A stretch of DNA of 64,000 nt from Incumbomyces delicatus (Eukaryota; Ascomycota; Eurotiomycetes; Chaetothyriales; Trichomeriaceae): the NCBI GenBank assembly GCA_017655985.1, contig JACJVS010000002.1:1240001-1304000 (forward strand), in the 5' to 3' direction. The notes beneath the pieces are model-generated. The model had not been told where the DNA came from, ran no database searches, and worked only from the letters and a program-made list of their open reading frames with translations. Shown piece after piece: positions 42,706-51,813 of this stretch. How positions within the stretch are numbered: the first letter of the stretch is position 1; the number at the start of each line of letters is the position of its first letter. Both the position numbers and the translations under genes were made by a program.

Positions 42706-44094
42706 ATGGTAAGTCTCAACATCAGTATCTCGTTTCCTGCGCCTTTATACTTACTCAATCCACAGAAAATCAAATCACTGAGCCGGCCGGCTGCCCCTGC
42801 CGGCAGCGATGTGGTGCGACAACCTCGAAACCTCGATCCGGCCCAGCACCCTTTTGAGCGAGCCAGAGAGTACACCCGAGCGCTCAATGCTGTCAAGATG
42901 GAACGCATGTTTGCTGCGCCCTTCGTCGGCCAAATGGGATCCGGCCATGTCGACGGCGTCTACGCCATGGCCAAGGACCCCGCCTCACTCGAGCGCTTGG
43001 GCAGCGGGAGTGGGGATGGCGTGATCAAAGTCTGGGACTTGGTGAGCAGAGAAGAAGTCTGGGCCACTCGAGGCCACGAGAACATTGTCAAGGGACTGTG
43101 CTGGACACCCGATCACAAGCTGCTCTCCTGCGCCACCGACAAGACGGTCAAGTTGTGGGATCCTTACAATACCGAATCGAAAGCTCCTCCCTTAACCACC
43201 TACATTGGTCAGGGCGCATTCACTGGTATCTCCCACCATCGCACGGAATCTGCCATCGCTGTAGCCTCCGGCCTAATTTCCATCTACGACTTGTCTCGTC
43301 CCTCCTCAGGCCCCACTCAGACCCTTCGCTGGCCCACGTCGACCGACACCCTCACCTCAGTGGCCTTCAATCAGTCAGAGACCTCCATCCTGGCCTCGAC
43401 TGCTCTTGACCGAGCCATTGTGCTCTATGATTTGCGAACCTCGATGCCAGTGCACAAGGCGATCCTGACGTTGGCCTCGAACAAGGTCTCCTGGAACCCG
43501 ATGGAAGCATTCAATTTCGCTGTCGCCAACGAAGACCATAACCTCTACATATTCGACATGCGCAAGATGAACCGAGCTCTCAACATCCTCAAGGACCACG
43601 TTGCAGCAGTCATGGATGTTGAGTTTAGCCCGACTGGCGAGGGGCTCGTGTCAGCCTCTTATGACCGCACAGTCCGTCTGTGGGACCGAGATCGAGGTCA
43701 CTCGCGGGACATGTACCACACCAAACGCATGCAACGAGTTTTTTCGGCTTGCTGGACCCCAGATAACAAGTTCATTCTTTCCGGTTCCGACGATGGCAAC
43801 ATCAGATTATGGCGAGCAAATGCTGCCGATCGAAGCGGCATTAAGTCGGCGAGACAACAGCAAAAGATCGATTACGACCAGGCTCTGATAAGGCGATACT
43901 CCCACATGCCAGAAGTGAAGAGGATCAGAAGGCACAGACATATGCCCAAGACGATCAAGAAAGCCGGCGACATCAAGCGAGAAGAGCTGGCCGCCATTAA
44001 AAGGAAGGAGGAGAATGTCCGGAAGCATAGCAAAAAGGGTTCCATGCCGCGACAGAGCGAGAGGAATAAAATGGTGCTGGGCACGGAGAGATGA
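42706..44094 (+). CDS. SOF1: Small-subunit processome WD40 protein Sof1/DCAF13
   Basis: The first exon is only the ATG (42706-42708). A 57-bp intron (GTAAGT ... CACAG) leads to 42766-44094, giving MKIKSLSRPAAPAGSD, the conserved Sof1 start, and 443 aa. Ignoring the intron would add a non-conserved leader. Residues about 60-360 form a seven-blade WD40 propeller (G-S-G-D-G-V-I-K-V-W-D, A-T-D-K-T-V-K-L-W-D, S-Y-D-R-T-V-R-L-W-D, G-S-D-D-G-N-I-R-L-W). The basic Sof1-like tail carries R-Y-S-H-M-P-E-V-K-R-I-x-R-H-R-H-M-P-K and R-K-E-E-N-V-R-K-H-S-K. Sof1 works in the nucleolus in 18S rRNA processing with U3 snoRNP. Family identity is certain; the 3-bp exon is well supported by the conserved start. 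Confidence 0.95.
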   Translation: MVSLNISISFPAPLYLLNPQKIKSLSRPAAPAGSDVVRQPRNLDPAQHPFERAREYTRALNAVKMERMFAAPFVGQMGSGHVDGVYAMAKDPASLERLGSGSGDGVIKVWDLVSREEVWATRGHENIVKGLCWTPDHKLLSCATDKTVKLWDPYNTESKAPPLTTYIGQGAFTGISHHRTESAIAVASGLISIYDLSRPSSGPTQTLRWPTSTDTLTSVAFNQSETSILASTALDRAIVLYDLRTSMPVHKAILTLASNKVSWNPMEAFNFAVANEDHNLYIFDMRKMNRALNILKDHVAAVMDVEFSPTGEGLVSASYDRTVRLWDRDRGHSRDMYHTKRMQRVFSACWTPDNKFILSGSDDGNIRLWRANAADRSGIKSARQQQKIDYDQALIRRYSHMPEVKRIRRHRHMPKTIKKAGDIKREELAAIKRKEENVRKHSKKGSMPRQSERNKMVLGTER

Positions 44095-45184
44095 AAATGC
44101 AAGCCCGGTCATAAAAAAACCCCTTGCTGAACAGCAGCAGCATGCATGTTGTTGTTCTACACCCTTTTCGGAGCAAGAGACTGGGAAACGATTATTCTCG
44201 GCACCTAACCTTATCTGCGCCTTGTCCTTACCACTCACCGAGAATGAGTGAATGGACTTTATTTTCAGCATGATCAGCAATCAGCAACAGAACAGGGAAA
44301 GCAGCCGTTCTCGTGAACAGATCAAGACAGGCGATTCACCCCTCGTTTCGGCACAGCATGAGAGATGATACCGAGCAAGCGGACCACGGGCCGTCTCCAC
44401 TCTAAATCCTATACGACTTGAAGGCTCAAGCCCATGCGTATAGTCAAGCTTGACTGTTGGCCGCAGCTACAGCAAGCCAACAAAGGGATCGACTTTTCCA
44501 CACGCTAGACGTAGACAGACTGAGAGAGACAGAAGAGGAAGTGTCACGTGAGGGTTGGGCTGGGATCCTGTTAAACATTGAAAGTAGGCAAGGGTGAAAG
44601 GGAGGAGTGCCAGTGAGCGAGTAAGGAATCGAAAAGTGGGATTCAGACAGGTCAAAATATCTTATCTGCATTAGAAGATTAAAAATAAGGGGAGGCGGCC
44701 TGTGAAGATGGAAGAAGGCCGAACTCGACCCTGAGAGGTATGGAGTCCTTTCCAAATGCTCGCTCAATGAGGGCTAGATGTAGGACTCCGTGCTTGATCT
44801 CAGCACGCATTTCTTTTGAAATGCGTCAGTCAAGAAAGTGTGCAACATACAGCGGCAACGGAGGCCAGCAAAAGCCACCTCGTTTTAACAAATAAATGCA
44901 CACAAAAATAGAACACATGGGTATCGTAAATCTCTGGGCACGGTCCGGCGCGCGCGCGCTCTTTTTCTCTCACTCTCTTTCGTCGTCTTTTTCTCCTGTC
45001 TCCAGTTTACTCCTATCCAAATGCTACTGCTGTGATGACCCAAACCAATGCTGCAAAAAAAAATGCTTTTCGCATCCACAACTCCTGTTTTTCGTTTCGT
45101 TTCGTCTCGTCTCATTTCATTTCATCTGATCTGGTCTGATCTGGTCTGGTCTCTAGCCGTGTCTTGCACGTCTCAACCAAAAAC
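44095..45184. other. Convergent 3' region, SOF1 / membrane protein
   Basis: 1.1 kb, non-coding. An unusual run at 44943-45160 contains CGCGCGCGC, long pyrimidine tracts and arrays of TTTCG, TTTCAT and CTGGT words (45089-45155), giving strong strand asymmetry. Confidence 0.55.
45089..45155. repeat. Imperfect TTTCG / TTTCAT / CTGGT-CTGAT array
   Basis: Successive short arrays of related pyrimidine-rich pentamers that drift from TTTCG to CTCAT to CTGGT, about 30-95 bp beyond the stop of the leftward membrane-protein gene, so probably in its 3' UTR. Confidence 0.75.
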
Positions 45185-47167
45185 TCAAACAAAGTCCTCG
45201 CGGAAGCGCGTGGCACCACTCCCACTCGTCGCCACACTTCGCGAACTCAGCCGGCTCGGTCCATGCGCCCGAGCCAGTGACAGTTCGTGACCTGGACCGA
45301 GCCCCATGCCCACCCCCGGACCCGGACTCGGACTCGGCAGGGGCATCTCGGGAATCTCCTCATTCATGGTCACAGGGGCGTGGATTGGGAGCCGCAGGGT
45401 GCTCGAGTTGGGCGATTGGATGACGGGCGTCCGCGCGGGGCTGCTGCGGCTGATGGCAAATCCGTCTGGCCCGTTCGACATGGACGCGATGTTGCGATTG
45501 AAGGCGCGCGTGAACTCGTCCGGGTTGAAGGCGCGTGGAGGCGAGGCGATGTTGCGCGAGGTGAACGTAGGTTGGCTGGGCCGGCGGCCGGCCCAGCCCG
45601 TTTGGTCGTCGTCAGCGAAAACGGCGGGATACCGTGGAGAGGATGGCGCTGACCGTGAGACGCGTTTGTACATGTGGGCCTGGTCGATGGGGCTGTCTTG
45701 GTCGTTGTAGAATGACGATTGGGCGAGGCCGCCGCGCTGAGGCGTCCTTATCGCTGTAGTGCCTAAAGCGCGTGTCTGGACGATGGGACCTCCCATCTCT
45801 TTCTCAAAAGCGCCGTAGGACCCACCGAATTGATCACCGCCTGTCGAGAGCACTGGGGCAATCTTTCGTCCGGAGACGCGGTAAAAACCCTTCCCGGAGT
45901 CCTGTCCTGATGTAGAGGTGGTGTTGGTGAGGACAGTCAACTCTGAGCCAGGTCGCCATCTCTTCATTGCTCCTGCCCCAAAGGGTAATACGCGTGAGTT
46001 TTGAGACATTGGGGTCACCAGTTCTGCGCGGCCGAGATGCGTCGTGCTTGCTGATGTGATTTGATCTGGCAAGAGACCTTTAGTTCTCAGGCGTTGCTTG
46101 TACCAGCGTAAGACGTAGAGGAGTACTATGATCACAAGCGCTATTCCGGCAATCCCTCCAACGATCCCACCGACCATTTGGGTTTGTTCTGGGGTCAGAA
46201 CTGGGCCGCTTGGGCCACTACCAGAGGTGCTGTTGCTACTGCTAGTCGGGCTATTCCCAGAAGCTGTCGTCGTGCCCGCGATCCCGGCGTTATTGTAGCC
46301 CCGGTTGTCTCCAGTTGCACTTGCACTGGCACCGGCACCGGCACTGGCACCGGCACTGCTGTAAAGGTCTGTTTCTCCTCCAAAGACATAAGTTGTGGAG
46401 GATGCAGCGTCTGAAGTGATTTTGTCGTGGGTGCCCGAGGTCGACTCGGTTGATACACTGTTGTCGGTTGTGTCGGTTGAAGTTGGGGTGATGAAAGTGC
46501 CGTTGCTGAAAGAAACGCGGAGAGTACTCGTCGCAGTGACGGTGACTGTGAAATCGGATGTGGTAAGTGTCGAATTGGAAGGATTGGTGATATCCGCTGA
46601 AGGAGACGGGGAGCTGCCGCTACCATTAGTAGTCGGCAGTGCGGTAGATGAAGAATCTTCCAGATTGCTCCCTTCGGTGCTAGTTGGTAAAGCAGAGGAT
46701 GACGAGCCCTCGGCACTGCTGCTATCAGTAGTACTTGGGGTAGGAGTGGAGGATGGATCTGACGAGCTGCTGGGACTGGTGCTGGTGCTGTCGATGTTGC
46801 TGTCGTCGCTCGCACTGGTATCGCTGGCACTGGCGTCGGCATTGCTTGGCAAGTCGGTGGATGAAGAGTCAATCAAACTGCTCAATGGTTCGGCAGCCGG
46901 TACCGTCAGTGTGCCTAGGCTAGTGAGAGTGACAGCGGCATCAGCTGTTGGTGCAGAAACCTCGACGATGACGCTTCCGTCACTGACCGCGACCTCCACC
47001 ACGTCTGCAGTTACCGTAGTATCGGGCACGCGCGGCAGGAGGACTCTCCCAGGACCGCGTCGTCGTAGTCCTAATCTCTCGAGGCTATCCAAATTAATGA
47101 CTCGTGTGGGCGCAATGAGGACAGGGTCCTCGGATAGCTTCTGTCTCTTCGACGGTGGTTCCATCAT
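45185..47167 (-). CDS. Ser/Thr-rich single-pass membrane protein, unknown function
   Basis: A single exon of 660 aa from the ATG at 47167 (MMEPPSKRQKLSEDP). Residues 1-60 are basic; 60-110 are beta-prone (V-T-A-D-V-V-E-V-A-V-S-D-G); 110-320 are nearly pure Ser/Thr/Asp/Pro, like a heavily O-glycosylated ectodomain. One membrane segment lies at about 335-365 (M-V-G-G-I-V-G-G-I-A-G-I-A-L-V-I-I-V-L-L-Y-V-L), directly followed by basic W-Y-K-Q-R-L-R-T-K. The C-terminal 290 residues are disordered and cytosolic. The layout recalls fungal wall-stress sensors and Mid2-like proteins, but no N-terminal signal peptide is visible and the first residues look like a nuclear signal. A missed upstream exon, or insertion by the internal membrane segment alone, could explain this. 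Coding status is sure; role is not. Confidence 0.75.
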   Translation of the reverse strand: MMEPPSKRQKLSEDPVLIAPTRVINLDSLERLGLRRRGPGRVLLPRVPDTTVTADVVEVAVSDGSVIVEVSAPTADAAVTLTSLGTLTVPAAEPLSSLIDSSSTDLPSNADASASDTSASDDSNIDSTSTSPSSSSDPSSTPTPSTTDSSSAEGSSSSALPTSTEGSNLEDSSSTALPTTNGSGSSPSPSADITNPSNSTLTTSDFTVTVTATSTLRVSFSNGTFITPTSTDTTDNSVSTESTSGTHDKITSDAASSTTYVFGGETDLYSSAGASAGAGASASATGDNRGYNNAGIAGTTTASGNSPTSSSNSTSGSGPSGPVLTPEQTQMVGGIVGGIAGIALVIIVLLYVLRWYKQRLRTKGLLPDQITSASTTHLGRAELVTPMSQNSRVLPFGAGAMKRWRPGSELTVLTNTTSTSGQDSGKGFYRVSGRKIAPVLSTGGDQFGGSYGAFEKEMGGPIVQTRALGTTAIRTPQRGGLAQSSFYNDQDSPIDQAHMYKRVSRSAPSSPRYPAVFADDDQTGWAGRRPSQPTFTSRNIASPPRAFNPDEFTRAFNRNIASMSNGPDGFAISRSSPARTPVIQSPNSSTLRLPIHAPVTMNEEIPEMPLPSPSPGPGVGMGLGPGHELSLARAHGPSRLSSRSVATSGSGATRFREDFV

Positions 47168-48714
47168 GTCCTTCTCATACCCAACCAATCCAAAGTCCCG
47201 ATCGTTATATTGATATGCGCCTTGCGTATCGAGGGAGCCTCACCAATCCAGTGGCGCAAAATGTAGCAGTTTCCAAGAATGTCACCAGCGGTGCAGCACC
47301 CGAATGTCCTGTAGTAGCAAAGCGAATAGAAATTCTAGACGATGCAAATCTTGGTTGGGACTGTTGTTGGTTGTTGGTCGCCAGGGCTTGTCGTTCAAGT
47401 GTACGACGTCTGAAGTATTCGTTGAGTCGGCAACGAGAATCCTGTAGATGTCACGAAGGATTGACCAGAGTTGGACCGAACAGTAGGCGGATTGCAACGA
47501 GAGATGGGGTGTTGGCCACAATAATACACAGTTGGGATGGGTTCCAGAGAGCAAACAGTCGACAGAAAAGCACTGGCAGTAGTGACAGTGGACTCGAGGT
47601 GGATTCCAGTCTTTGGCTCAAAATGCGGCGAAGAGGACGACATGGGGCAGCCCTACTAGACGACCTGGCCGTTGGGTCTGATCTTGCAGGTGGTCCTGCT
47701 CCGTACTCGGGACTCCGTACTATACGGAGTATTACCCACCGCTATATCCCCAACACCGAACTCAGTGCAGGGCGTGGCAGGGCTAATGCAGGCACCGCAC
47801 GGCACCGGTGCGAAAGGAAATCTTAAATTGCTGCCCAGCACCGACCACTCGTTGGCTACTCATCCACCATTCCAGGGCGTCTCGCTTATTGGTGTTATTT
47901 TGTAAAGCCCCCGCACGCTAAAAGAAATGGGTCGACGCCCTTCGGAGATTATGCAATCACAAGGGATGCTCTGTGTGGATGCCCTCCAGATTTGCCTTGA
48001 CGCATCCTGACGGCACTGCACTGCGCTGCATTGTACCCATCGAGCCCATGTGGCAAACGGTCAAACATCCCAGCTGGTAGCACAAGACAAAATGGCAATC
48101 TCGTGAATGGGGCCAGCCGTTTAAGTGCTCGTGCTACATGCAGATCCAGGTTGAGCAATATGGACAAAATACTTCTTCGTACGGGGTCGTTGTACACTTT
48201 CCACGGAGTATTTCTGATGAGAAAGTAAAAGCCAGAACGTGCTGCGCATAGCGCCTGCATGCGAGAGCCGTAGGCCTGCAGGACTGCGATTGGTGGCGAT
48301 GGCGAGTGGTTCATCTAGCCCTACCTGGCCGCCCGCCAGGTTCGTACCATGTACGAGATCTCGATGAGCACGCGACCAATCGTTGCAGCTGGTTTACTTA
48401 GCAAGTTTGCGCCACACAAAACGGCAGGAAATGATTATGTCAACAGCAATTTCAGGGCTACCTCCTGGCTAGACAAAAGATAATGTGAATTCAAAAAGTA
48501 TCGTGTTGTTGGCGCTGTTGCAAATGCGGGGGCGAGAGATGAGGCCCTTCTTACGGAGAACATCCAGCACGAAGCACCTCGTACTAAGCGTTTCAGAGAT
48601 TGCTGTTACTCCACCTCAAGCAATTTGGCCTCGACCCGAATATGGTATGCATCGACTACCAAAGGTTGCGTGGGTCTGTCATACTTCCCAGTCCTCTCGT
48701 GCTACCGACCATCT
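47168..48714. other. Intergenic, membrane-protein promoter to ING 3' flank
   Basis: 1.5 kb with no supportable gene. It contains a perfect 8-bp inverted repeat ACTCCGTA-CTA-TACGGAGT (47712-47730) and related CTTCGTACGGGG / CACGGAGTA words (48174-48212). Confidence 0.5.
47712..47730. repeat. ACTCCGTA inverted repeat, 3-nt loop
   Basis: Perfect 8-bp arms about the CTA loop, between genes. This is the best-formed copy of a word that recurs across the window. Confidence 0.85.
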
Positions 48715-51074
48715 TCACTTGAAGTGTCGCCCCACCAATCCATTGGAATGCTCGCCTCTATGATACTTTTTCCGATCTCCCGGACAATACCACTTGACCG
48801 TTCGAGGCGGCAGGTCGTGCAACAACACACAATCCATATGGAACCACTGCCCAAACTCACACTGTCAACATGTTAGTCAAGCTTTATGCGAATATAGCCT
48901 TGTCAAGGACGTACCTTTTCATCTAGCTCGCAGCAGATCATCTCTCCCCAGCTCACATCTCCACAGATGCAATATCGCTCTTCCTCGGGATCAACGAGCT
49001 CTTGATTGCCATCCACATCTGTCCGTAGCTCCGGTTTGGCTGCTGGAGCCGCCTTCTGTGCTGACCCTCCTTTGTTGCCCTTGTTCGGTTTATGTTTGCG
49101 TTTGCTGACACTAACAGCAGCTCCTCCGTCTTGGCTTGACTGAGTGACCGTCCCTGGTGCTTCACGCTTACTGCGTCGGCTAGCTGCTGTGATTGTCGTT
49201 GCAGCCTTGGGCGTGGTGTCCATTGCAGGCGTCTTGACCGTGGGAGCCGGAGTGTGAGCTGGTGCCCCGGGTGTTACCGACGTCCTCCGACTCGCCCTTG
49301 GCCCAACTGCAGTAGGTTCGACCGAAGCTGCCGCAGATCTTCGTGACGGCGGCCGTGACGGTGGTCGAGATGGGGGCCGTGACGACGGCGGGCTCGCTTC
49401 GGACTTGACCGTTGATGAAGGCATTCGTGGCGCACTCACAGGTCGCACGATGGGGCCAGGGGTTGATGCTGATGGCACCTTCTCCGATGATGAGGACACG
49501 TTGAGCTTCAAGGCTGGGATTTTGATGGTACCGGCACTGATCGTGGCCGAAGCCGGTGCCGGTGCCGGAGCCGGAGCCAGTGCTGGTGTTGAAGCTGGCG
49601 CTGGCGTTGGCGCTGTCAGTTCAGCCGTCGATTCGGGAGCAGCCAAAGGTGATGGCTTGGGCAGGATTTTCTGCTTCTTCTTTGGGAGTGATTCGGGCTC
49701 AGTCGAGGGCGTGGCCGAGGCGCTGGCCTCCAGTTTTCGTTTCTTCGGAGGTTTGTTCTCCGGCTTGGACGGAGTGCTTGCTGGAGCGGTCGTATTCGTA
49801 CTCGTGGTCGTGTTTGTTTTCAGTGAGGCGAGGGCGCTCGAGAAAGGACTGAATAGATTACGAAAGGCCGATCCTATATCGCCCAAGCGACGAGCAGCGA
49901 GTTCAGCTTCTTGCGCAGCTAGGGCAGCAGCATCCTTAGGCGCATCCTCTCGCTTCTCCCGCTTCGAGTCAGATCTTTGGAGCACTTTCGGCCTGCTGGG
50001 CACTTCGGCAGTCTTTGGTGCAGGCTTTACAACTTCAGGCTTGCTGGGAGGAGCCGAAGCTTGTGGTTTATCGGCGTTGTCTATATCGATAAAGGGAGTC
50101 CCGTTCGCCTGCGCAGCCGCCCGTGCTTTGTAGTAGTTGTCCCAACCACGGCCTTTTTCTGCAAGTTCTCTCCTGATCATGATCTCGCTCGGTTCCCAGG
50201 TGTGGTTTTTCTTCATCTTCTTCCGCAGCTTGTACATCTCATACTCCGATAGACGAGTCCATGGGCGCCATTTACTCCCAATGGGGGCGTCATCGGGAGG
50301 AGGACTTGGCTTGCGATAGGTCGAGGTCTCGCGGGGTTCCCTAGGCTTTTTCTCCGGCTCCACCGTTGGACGCGGCTTTGGAGCCTTCTGCTGAACTGGC
50401 TTGACGGGCGAAGGGGGATCAGATTCCCAGTCCGAAACCTCTGTGCTAGCAATCGGTTCATCCGGGTCGTACGGTGGCTGTACCTCACCAGGCACAGTCA
50501 CTCGCCGATGTCTCGGTCGTGGGAGAAGAGCAGCTCCAGCAACAGCACCAGCAGTTGCAGCACCAGGGCCTTTGGGTGCTTTTAGAGTCAGACGCTGGAC
50601 GATGCCACTGTCAAGTTTTCGTCCACTCCTCGAACGTTTGATGGAGCCGGGAGCTTGGGGTTGGGGAGTGGGATCCCTTGAAGGAGGTTTCGGGAGCGCA
50701 TTGAGCTTGGCGATTATACTCTTCAGACGGTCTTGGTGACGGTCGGTGAGATCGAACAGACGTTGTGATTCTGCATACGCTGACTCTCGGGCGCTGATGG
50801 CTAGGTCAAGGTGGCGCGAAATAGTGGATCGCAGCTTGGACGGGTTCGGGCGATGGGTTGATGGAAGCGTGGGCAGACTACCGTAGGTTTGTGTTGAGGC
50901 ATGGATCGACTCGGCGTGGGCCATATAGGTCTCGTCAAGTTGCTGGATCAATGTCAAGGATCGGATGAGGTCCGTTGGCAGATATTCGGTGTAATCGAGG
51001 AAATCGGTCACTGCCGATTGCGCGTCTGGGTTGACTGCCACCTCTTCACTGATCTCGGCCATGGTGGCAGTCAT
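48715..51074 (-). CDS. ING-family PHD-finger chromatin protein
   Basis: Two exons, 48915-51074 and 48715-48861, with a 53-bp intron (donor GTACGT, branch CTAAC, acceptor GACAG), encode 768 aa. Residues about 18-120 form the ING N-terminal helical domain (F-L-D-Y-T-E-Y-L-P-T-D-L-I-R-S-L-T-L-I-Q-Q-L-D). The middle 550 residues are disordered, rich in Pro, Ala and Lys, with short Pro-Ala repeats. The PHD finger is at about 703-745: Y-C-I-C-G-D-V-S-W-G-E-M-I-C-C, then C-E-F-G-Q-W-F-H-M-D-C from exon 2, then W-Y-C-P-G-D. The eighth zinc ligand (second Cys of CPxC) is not at its place. ING proteins read H3K4me3 in acetyltransferase or deacetylase complexes (NuA4, NuA3, Rpd3 types). It is longer than Yng1/Yng2 (under 300 aa) and nearer Pho23 in plan; the exact complex is not resolved. 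Confidence 0.87.
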
Positions 51075-51813
51075 GATGGCCTGTAGGTGCCTATCGGTTG
51101 TGACCTCTGCTCAGCGCCCTCCGCTGTCGCGCTATGAGTGAGATTGGCCCTCTCTTGATCTGTGAACGAGCGTAAAGGTTCAGACTGAGTGGATGCCGTC
51201 CATGCTACATCGTGTGGATTGATGTACCAGCATTCCGTCAAAAACTGTAGATTGTATGAAGGATAGGTGCCAATTTGTCTAGAATGATCTATTGTCGCTG
51301 TCGCTGTCGCTGTCGTTGTCTTCAAGTCACAGGGATGCCGCCACTTTGACCGTTGTGGATGTCGATAGACGGCAATGTAGATAATATGCAGGCACCGCCG
51401 GAAAGTTGGGGACCATCACGGAAGTCGCGCTCGTCGCGCTATGGAGATAAATATCACACCTCCCTTATCCCCGCATTTCAGTCTCGTGAACGTGTTGGCA
51501 CATTCACATCAGCTAGTTTGAGACGACATTAAGATACCGACGACAATAGTAGTTGATGATACATAGTTGAACTTAACCATTATAACAGAGGAAGAGCTGC
51601 GATCCTTTGCTGAGTTCACTATCCGCCTCTGCTTCGGCACTTATCCTTGGCTATTGTTCCAGCAGATGGGATCTTCTACTTCATAGAGCGGCCAGACCTT
51701 GGCCATCGTTCCCTTCCTACAGCAAGCCTAAGTTCTTAAAACGGAGGTGTAGTCATTGTGTTGTTTCTGCCTAGCCGTCTCTGCTTTCAAATTGATGTAT
51801 TTGTGGTTCATAG
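51075..51813. other. Divergent promoter, ING / Gfd2-like
   Basis: 0.74 kb between divergent starts, non-coding. A TCGCTG hexamer array lies at 51292-51320. No other element was identified. Confidence 0.5.
51292..51320. repeat. TCGCTG microsatellite
   Basis: About four to five units of TCGCTG, last unit TCGTTG, 220-245 bp upstream of the ING gene start. Confidence 0.85.

Noticed and set aside
42643..42765. Longer N-terminus for SOF1 from unspliced reading
   Set aside because: It is not conserved. The MKIKSLSRPA start after removing the 57-bp intron matches the family.
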